Shown piece by piece: positions 6,725-10,618 of a DNA stretch of 10,618 nucleotides. Position 1 is the first letter of the stretch. Every line of letters starts with the position of its first letter. Made by a program: the position numbers and the translations under genes. The DNA comes from an uncultured Spirochaetota bacterium. Lineage in GTDB: Bacteria > Spirochaetota > UBA4802 > UBA5368. Below the pieces are notes generated by a model, which saw nothing but the letters and a program-made list of their open reading frames with translations, was not told where the DNA came from and did no database searches. The stretch covers positions 1-10,618 of the forward strand of contig CALMJO010000674.1 of NCBI GenBank assembly GCA_937864375.1. Direction: 5' to 3'.

Positions 6725-6752
6725 ATTATAACCACCCTCAAAAATCTGTCAA
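6725..6752 (-). promoter_or_regulatory. Consensus sigma-70 promoter of the TetR/acyl-CoA operon
   Basis: Read on the minus strand, a perfect -35 (TTGACA, 6752-6747), a 16-bp spacer and a perfect -10 (TATAAT, 6730-6725) are present. The stretch upstream of -35 (about 6753-6770) is A/T-rich like an UP element. The two CCGACTG boxes follow immediately. Such a strong promoter beneath operators fits a tightly repressed, inducible operon. Confidence 0.85.
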
Positions 6753-6821
6753 CATTATTTTTTGTTATACAATACGTGGAATTTATGAGTGGGTATTTTG
6801 GACGGCGGCCAAAACAGGGGG

Positions 6822-6863
6822 CGTTGTTGTAGGGTATGCTCGCGAGCATACCCTACAACAACG
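6822..6863. repeat. Perfect 42-bp palindrome (REP-like)
   Basis: Two 21-base arms (6822-6842 and 6843-6863) are exact reverse complements with no spacer; each arm contains GTTGTAGGGTATGC or its complement. The form TGTAGGG...CCCTACA recalls REP/BIME-type elements mobilised by RAYT transposases, but no transposase gene is in the window. On the minus strand it lies just after the stop codon of the membrane-protein gene and about 70 bp before the -35 of the next operon. No T-run follows, so it is not a classical terminator, though it could fold as a strong hairpin. Confidence 0.85.
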
Positions 6864-6901
6864 ACACGGCATACCCTGCAACGACACGGCATACCCTACG
6901 G
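6846..6901. repeat. Tandem partial copies of the palindrome arm
   Basis: GCATACCCT occurs three times (6846-6854, 6869-6877, 6889-6897). The copies are separated by related spacers ending in CAACGACACG, giving unit lengths of 23 and 20 bp before the last truncated copy. The first copy is the right arm of the 42-bp palindrome. The last copy contains the TAG stop codon (6898-6896) of the preceding gene, so the repeat array forms the gene's 3' end. Confidence 0.75.
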
Positions 6902-7612
6902 TAAATCCATTTTCCGCATCAATTCCTCGCACGCACGATCGATGTCCTCTTCCCCGGAGGCGCTCCCGGAGGCCAGGGAGAGCACCCTCATGCTTGCACC
7001 ATCAACGAGCTTCACAGAGATCCGGTACAGCGTTCCCATTTTAACCACGGAGCCGGTGAGCGCGCGGCGCGGCTTCGCGAAGGCGCCCGGGTCCGCCATG
7101 AAGGCGGCACGGTCGGGGCCCATTGATTTCAGGGCGATCTGCGCGATTTTAAGGTTGGCGCGGGCGCCCTCCCGGGAGATGGAGGGCTGGTACTCGAATG
7201 GCAGCACCCCGAGGTCAAAGCGCTTGAGAGCGGCCGGCCTGCTTGCCTGTCCCGCATCCCTGGCATCTTCGCCTTCCCGGGGCATGCTTGTTTCCACTGC
7301 CTCTGGGGGCGCGATAAATACCTGATGCACCGTGTACGCCGCGGCACCCGTAATAATGATTGATCCGGTTACAGCCGCCACGCTCACCACCATGGCGCTC
7401 TTCGCGAGCGTGATGCCTAGTCCCAGTTTTTTAAGCCAGACATAAAGCCATGCCGAAATCGACAGGTAGAGCGAGTATTTCCCATGCGTTTTTAGGATAT
7501 GCGTGAACGTGGCTTTCTGCGCATCCCACATGGCGCTTCGAACATCGGGCGACATGTCGTGCGCCAATTCGTATCTAAGTAAAACCCTTTGCAATGCTTC
7601 TTCCTGTTTCAT
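6896..7612 (-). CDS. Membrane-anchored protein with CsgG/FlgO-like periplasmic segment, likely partner of the ECF sigma factor
   Basis: A 238-residue protein not assigned to a named family. Residues 1-45 are polar and probably cytoplasmic. Residues 46-60 are aromatic and amphipathic, and 71-98 are a clear membrane span (AMVVSVAAVTGSIIITGAAA). After a Pro/Glu-rich linker (101-128), residues 130-238 resemble the CsgG/FlgO pattern: FDLGVLPFEY, LTGSVVKMGTLYRISVKLVD (185-204), then SGEEDIDRACEELMRKM. The gene overlaps the sigma gene by 4 bp (ATGA) with GGAGG upstream, the arrangement typical of sigma/anti-sigma pairs. A regulator of that sigma factor that senses the periplasm is the natural guess, but no ZAS zinc motif (HxxxCxxC) is present. 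The stop codon lies inside a repeat. Confidence 0.75.
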   Translation of the reverse strand: MKQEEALQRVLLRYELAHDMSPDVRSAMWDAQKATFTHILKTHGKYSLYLSISAWLYVWLKKLGLGITLAKSAMVVSVAAVTGSIIITGAAAYTVHQVFIAPPEAVETSMPREGEDARDAGQASRPAALKRFDLGVLPFEYQPSISREGARANLKIAQIALKSMGPDRAAFMADPGAFAKPRRALTGSVVKMGTLYRISVKLVDGASMRVLSLASGSASGEEDIDRACEELMRKMDLP

Positions 7613-8139
7613 AGCAGTTCCTCCAGGTCTTTTATTCCGCGTTCTTCCAGGAAACGAATGAGACGGGAGACCACGAGCCCGTAGCGGTAGCGGGCCTGCC
7701 GCTCCCGCATGCCCAGGTGTATTCCGGCTTCTTTGTATGTATAGTTGTTGATGGCGATCAGATCAAAGAGCGTCCGGTCCTTTCCGTCTCCAAGGCAATC
7801 TATCTTTTCGATCGCTTCTTCAAGGAGCATCCTGGTGTCACGAAAACTGATTCGACGTGACTCTGTCGCATCTTCCACCATTTCGTCCATTCCCCCGGCC
7901 GTGCGCTGCCTCATGCGAAAATGTTCCATGACTACCAGCCTGAGCGTGCCCATCAGCCAGGTGCGGGGAGTTATCACTTCGGCCGATTTTTCATAATAAC
8001 GAGTAAATACCTCCTGGCAGATGTCATGCGCTTCATCCGCATCAAGCGTTCTTGCATATGCCGCGCCGAACACGACCGGGTAATACTCTTCATATACCTC
8101 GGTAAAGCGAAGTGTGGATTTATCAACGCGAGTAAACAT
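7609..8139 (-). CDS. ECF-family RNA polymerase sigma factor
   Basis: A 176-residue sigma-70-like protein with the two ECF domains. Region 2 (about 11-75) contains YYPVVFGAAYARTLDADEAHDICQEVF (19-45) and the TPRTWLMGTLRLVVMEHFR core (57-75). Region 4 (about 105-168) has YTYKEAGIHLGMRERQARYRYGLVVSRL as the -35-binding helix-turn-helix (133-160). The linker is short. Length is normal for ECF factors (160-200). AAGGGG lies upstream of the ATG at 8139. The overlapping gene downstream encodes a one-span membrane protein, as expected for a cognate anti-sigma factor. The target promoters are not identifiable here. The 54 bp upstream contain no recognisable promoter, so it may be co-transcribed with the small lipoprotein gene. 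Confidence 0.9.
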   Translation of the reverse strand: MFTRVDKSTLRFTEVYEEYYPVVFGAAYARTLDADEAHDICQEVFTRYYEKSAEVITPRTWLMGTLRLVVMEHFRMRQRTAGGMDEMVEDATESRRISFRDTRMLLEEAIEKIDCLGDGKDRTLFDLIAINNYTYKEAGIHLGMRERQARYRYGLVVSRLIRFLEERGIKDLEELL

Positions 8140-8193
8140 GGAACAACCCCTTCATGCGGAATGAGACCTCCCGGTGACGACTTTTTAAAGGTT

Positions 8194-8343
8194 TTATTTC
8201 CATGCGGCTCTCTCCCATTCCGACGTATCCCAGGTCCCTTCCTCGAGTTCCCCGTTAAGCATGGTTTCATCGATCATCCCCGAACAGGAGACCATGCATG
8301 CAAGCAATCCCGTCAATAGAAGCAGAATCAACCTTTCCACCAT
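8194..8343 (-). CDS. Small putative lipoprotein (49 aa)
   Basis: The chosen ATG at 8343 has AGAGGG 6 nt upstream; the earlier in-frame ATG at 8349 sits directly against that site and the one at 8382 has none. The product begins MVERLILLLLTGLLACMVSC, a typical lipoprotein signal with two possible lipobox cysteines (LLAC, Cys16, or MVSC, Cys20). A short acidic tail follows, ending WDTSEWERAAWK. No family is recognised. It lies 54 bp before the ECF sigma gene and 71 bp after the CsgG-like protein gene; the latter gap (8344-8414) is AT-rich but holds no clear promoter. It could be a secreted sensor partner or an entericidin-like small lipoprotein. Confidence 0.6.
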   Translation of the reverse strand: MVERLILLLLTGLLACMVSCSGMIDETMLNGELEEGTWDTSEWERAAWK

Positions 8344-8414
8344 CACCATCCCTCTTGCCGATGAAATTTTTCCAAGTACCAAAATATATTGAAGCGATCA
8401 CCCCGTCATGGTTG

Positions 8415-9434
8415 TCACAGCTGCGCCTTCACGCCGACCAGCAGTCCGGAAAAATGGCCCCTGCGGCCGTGCTCAAAAAACATCGAATATGTCGGCGCCA
8501 TGCTCAAATGCCAGCGATGAAAAACATGTATGTCCGCAATTATTCTCATCGAAAGCAATGGATCGAAATAGGATTCTCTTTGGTATTCAAAGTCACCTGC
8601 GGGACGGTAAACCACCGGATCATATCGCATCCTGAAAACAGCATAACCCCCGCTGACCAGCGGCATTATCGTGACCGCGGGAAGTACCCGTATCGGGTAT
8701 CCCATGCCAATGGATATGGGGGCCATATAGAGGCAATAAATGGAATCGCTGCGCGGTTTGAATTCATACAGCCCTGCTGAAAGAATTACTGAAACTCGAT
8801 TGGCAATAATTCTATTTGTCTGTCCCGACACTTCCAGTCCGTACCCGTTTCCTATCCCTCTGCTGAAATCACCCAAAGCACGACAGGCGGCACCGGACAG
8901 GGTCAGTTCAAAGTCGCCCTTGATGAAAGAATTTCCAGAATAGTAATTTCCGATATTGTGTACTATTGCTTCTATGCTTTCCTCGAACAATTCTTCACGC
9001 TCAGCCTCACCGGAAAGATGCATGTCGATGCCGCCCGTGGCAACGTCGATGATACGGACCTCTATCCGGAATTTTCCAAGCCTGCTCAGAGAACCTGAAA
9101 CCATTTTCTCGACATCGAGCATTTTGCCGAACTCCGACACGCACTCGCTGTCGGCGCATTCCGAATCCAGTCTTCCATGTGATTCAGCGATAAAGTCCAT
9201 CCGGGTGCGTTCAAGTAAAACGAATTGGCCTGAATGAAAAATCTTCCCGGCGATCATCTCAGAAACAGCCCGGGCGAGCGATGGATCGCAATTATTCGCG
9301 TGGAAATTCATGACAGCAACATGAATGTTGCCCGGATTTTCCTCGGCTAAAATGCTTTGGTAAAAAACAAAAGGCAGGATGAAAATAATTCTTAAATTCC
9401 GAGAAATCCTTAGCACTATTTTTTTGACAATCAT
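8415..9434 (-). CDS. CsgG/FlgO-like exported protein with outer-membrane-like beta-rich C-terminal half
   Basis: A 339-residue protein from the ATG at 9434 (a GTG lies one codon earlier; the ribosome site is weak, so translation may be coupled to the gene ending 9 bp upstream at 9443). Residues 1-31 form a signal peptide, probably cleaved after SILA. Residues about 36-165 fit the CsgG/FlgO-like fold: HVAVMNFHAN, ARAVSEMIAGKIFHSGQFVLLER, the CxxxxC pair (Cys93 and Cys98), EKMVSGSLSRLGKFRIEVRIIDVATG. From about 175 the protein turns into alternating hydrophobic/polar strands with aromatic girdles (VSVILSAGLYEF, MRIIADIHVFHRWHL, FSGLLVGVKAQL), as in a small outer-membrane beta-barrel. A lipidation cysteine is not evident. 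Function unknown; CsgG-type domains act in secretion pores and flagellar/envelope assembly. Confidence 0.78.
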   Translation of the reverse strand: MIVKKIVLRISRNLRIIFILPFVFYQSILAEENPGNIHVAVMNFHANNCDPSLARAVSEMIAGKIFHSGQFVLLERTRMDFIAESHGRLDSECADSECVSEFGKMLDVEKMVSGSLSRLGKFRIEVRIIDVATGGIDMHLSGEAEREELFEESIEAIVHNIGNYYSGNSFIKGDFELTLSGAACRALGDFSRGIGNGYGLEVSGQTNRIIANRVSVILSAGLYEFKPRSDSIYCLYMAPISIGMGYPIRVLPAVTIMPLVSGGYAVFRMRYDPVVYRPAGDFEYQRESYFDPLLSMRIIADIHVFHRWHLSMAPTYSMFFEHGRRGHFSGLLVGVKAQL

Positions 9435-9442
9435 CACTAGTC

Positions 9443-10210
9443 TCAGTATTTAATAATGTAATGAACGACCGCATTTTTTGGTCTAGTTTCCGCACCCCCA
9501 CTGTAGAGAATAGGATTGCCTTCTGCATAAATCAATGATCCATTTAATCTAATTCCATGTGCACCACCGGAATTAGAAGCATAGTATTCGTTTTCTCTTA
9601 TTTTATGCGAATGAGATTTAAATTCATCAAGTTCCATGCTCCCGATCCCCTCATCATTCCTCTGCATTTCATTCGCCCACACCCTGTCGCTAAAATCCTC
9701 ATCTCGATAAATATCAGTTCGATCGCCAGCCCCAATCGTCACCCTGTTCGCTCCTCTCAAAAAAACTCCCCGCAGGTCAGGTAGATTATAGGTAGTACAT
9801 CCATCCCCCACGCCCCAGGACACCCCGATCACGTTAAACAAATCAGTGAATTCCGTCCCCCCATCTTTGAATCGCGATACCTCGCGTCCATCACAGATGA
9901 ACCACCCCGCCGGCACCTTGCCGCTCACGCCGGCGAATGGAACGATTGCGCCCACAGGCGCCCCCTCGGTTCGATCAATAAGACTCTCTAACTCATCGAG
10001 CCTGTTTTTCAACGCGGCGAAGTTCTCGTTTACCTCGTCGGCGGAAATTTTTTCACCCGGGTGAAAGACATGCGGTACGGTCGCCGCCGAGTAGACCACT
10101 GCACTTGCGCTCATCAGGCACAGTACAATCACGCCCCCCAGCCTGATGCCGCGAAAATATTTTTTAACAAATAATCGTGCATCCTCATTAATACTGATCT
10201 GTATCAACAT
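9443..10210 (-). CDS. Exported or membrane-anchored phage-tail-collar-domain protein
   Basis: A 255-residue protein. The N-terminus (1-43) has basic residues then a hydrophobic segment (GGVIVLCLMSASAVVYSAA, 25-43), a long signal peptide or signal anchor. Then comes PHVFHPGEKISADEVNENFAALKNRLDELES (46-76), a stalk-like motif seen in many bacterial surface proteins of this class. A tail-collar domain follows (about 86-153): GAIVPFAG, VPAGWFICDGREVSRF, DLFNVIG and YNLPDLRGVFLRGA. The C-terminus (ETRPKNAVVHYIIKY) is the usual end of such proteins. The ATG at 10210 has AGGGAG 7 nt upstream; the frame stays open to 10369 without a ribosome site. No other phage genes are nearby, so it is likely a host surface protein. 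The gene is AT-richer than the left block. Confidence 0.85.
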   Translation of the reverse strand: MLIQISINEDARLFVKKYFRGIRLGGVIVLCLMSASAVVYSAATVPHVFHPGEKISADEVNENFAALKNRLDELESLIDRTEGAPVGAIVPFAGVSGKVPAGWFICDGREVSRFKDGGTEFTDLFNVIGVSWGVGDGCTTYNLPDLRGVFLRGANRVTIGAGDRTDIYRDEDFSDRVWANEMQRNDEGIGSMELDEFKSHSHKIRENEYYASNSGGAHGIRLNGSLIYAEGNPILYSGGAETRPKNAVVHYIIKY

Positions 10211-10515
10211 GCGGATTCTCCCTGTGTTGAATTCTATGATGACCGAACGACCACGGGCATTACTAAACCGCCCCTCGGAAACCAGTGTTACCGGCCGATA
10301 TCGCGGCGGACATGGATAATTATGCACGGGCCCGTCGGCTGCACCCACGATCATGTGGATTGACTGCATTTTCGAAGTATGAAAGGCAGAATGCCCTGGA
10401 TTAAGCCAGCAATAGAGATCGGAGCACAGGCACAGGCCCGTTTACATGTTGGGCAAAAACATGCGAACGGAAATTTTCATAATCTTCTCTGTTAAGTGAT
10501 GGAAAGGGTTCTAAA
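10211..10515. other. Intergenic region between divergent genes
   Basis: About 305 bases lie between the tail-collar gene and the possible plus-strand gene at the right edge. I see no convincing gene or consensus promoter. There is a small inverted repeat, CATGTT-N7-AACATG, at 10445-10463 that could be an operator, and a CATAAT at 10478-10483 that would be a -10 for the plus strand but lacks a matching -35. Confidence 0.4.
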
Positions 10516-10618
10516 ATGACAAAAATTTTTTTAAGGAAAGGAGAAAAAATTTCATTTTTTCAGGAAAATTCCGTATTTAACATCGCGCCTAACGCAACTG
10601 AACATAATTCATCAGATG
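10516..10618 (+). CDS. Possible start of an unidentified plus-strand gene, truncated by the window edge
   Basis: An open frame of 34 codons begins at the ATG at 10516 and runs off the edge. GGAAAGGG ends 7 nt upstream, a reasonable ribosome site, and the frame is closed upstream by TAA at 10480. The product begins MTKIFLRKGEKISFF and is unlike any family I recognise. Codon use is AT-rich, unlike the left operon. It would be the only plus-strand gene in the window. Confidence 0.35.
   Translation, partial: MTKIFLRKGEKISFFQENSVFNIAPNATEHNSSD

Noticed and set aside
6822..6863. The palindrome as a Rho-independent terminator.
   Set aside because: No T-run follows the stem on either strand, and the arms are longer than typical terminators; a repeat element explains it better.
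6846..6901. The tandem GCATACCCT copies as a CRISPR array.
   Set aside because: Units are only 20-23 bp, spacers are themselves repeated and very short, and no cas gene is present.
10211..10369. A 53-residue N-terminal extension of the tail-collar protein.
   Set aside because: It would place the hydrophobic export segment deep inside the protein, has no ribosome site, and AGGGAG precedes the ATG at 10210.

Overview
The window comes from a GC-rich Gram-negative bacterium. Outer-membrane-type and lipoprotein-type export signals are visible, Shine-Dalgarno sequences are strong, and the promoter is of canonical sigma-70 type. An anaerobic lineage is plausible because DUF2148 ferredoxin-domain proteins are mostly found in anaerobes. 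The set of CsgG/FlgO-like proteins, an ECF sigma factor and an exported tail-collar protein recalls Spirochaetota, but this placement is low-confidence inference. All convincing genes lie on the minus strand except a possible partial gene at the extreme right edge.

Left block (1-6752): one compact seven-gene operon, read right to left. The order is a TetR-family regulator, a stand-alone SCP2 lipid-binding protein, two adjacent DUF2148 iron-sulfur proteins, an AMP-forming acyl-CoA ligase, an acyl-CoA dehydrogenase and an SCP-x-type thiolase that runs off the left edge. Most gaps are 9-12 bp, with Shine-Dalgarno sequences touching or overlapping the preceding stop codon. The exceptions are a 58-bp gap holding a strong stem-loop (ligase/dehydrogenase) and an 8-bp overlap (dehydrogenase/thiolase). 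A consensus promoter (TTGACA, 16 bp, TATAAT) lies upstream of the regulator. Two CCGA-type half-palindromic boxes with centres 20 bp apart directly abut its -10 element and are the probable operators. The set reads as import or activation (ligase), oxidation (dehydrogenase) and thiolytic cleavage of an unidentified acyl substrate, possibly branched, cyclic or sterol-like. No hydratase, hydroxyacyl-CoA dehydrogenase or ETF is in the window.

Middle (6753-6901): AT-rich promoter-flanking DNA, a perfect 42-bp palindrome and decaying tandem copies of its arm. The stop codon of the next gene lies inside the last copy.

Right block (6896-10210): a small envelope cluster, also on the minus strand. 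It holds a tail-collar surface protein, a CsgG/FlgO-like protein with a beta-rich outer-membrane-like C-terminal half, a tiny lipoprotein, an ECF sigma factor, and a membrane-anchored protein that overlaps the sigma gene by 4 bp and also ends in a CsgG/FlgO-like segment. It looks like a sigma/membrane-regulator pair linked to envelope proteins. GC content falls from left to right, most clearly past about 8340. The last 400 bases are an intergenic stretch and a possible divergent gene start.
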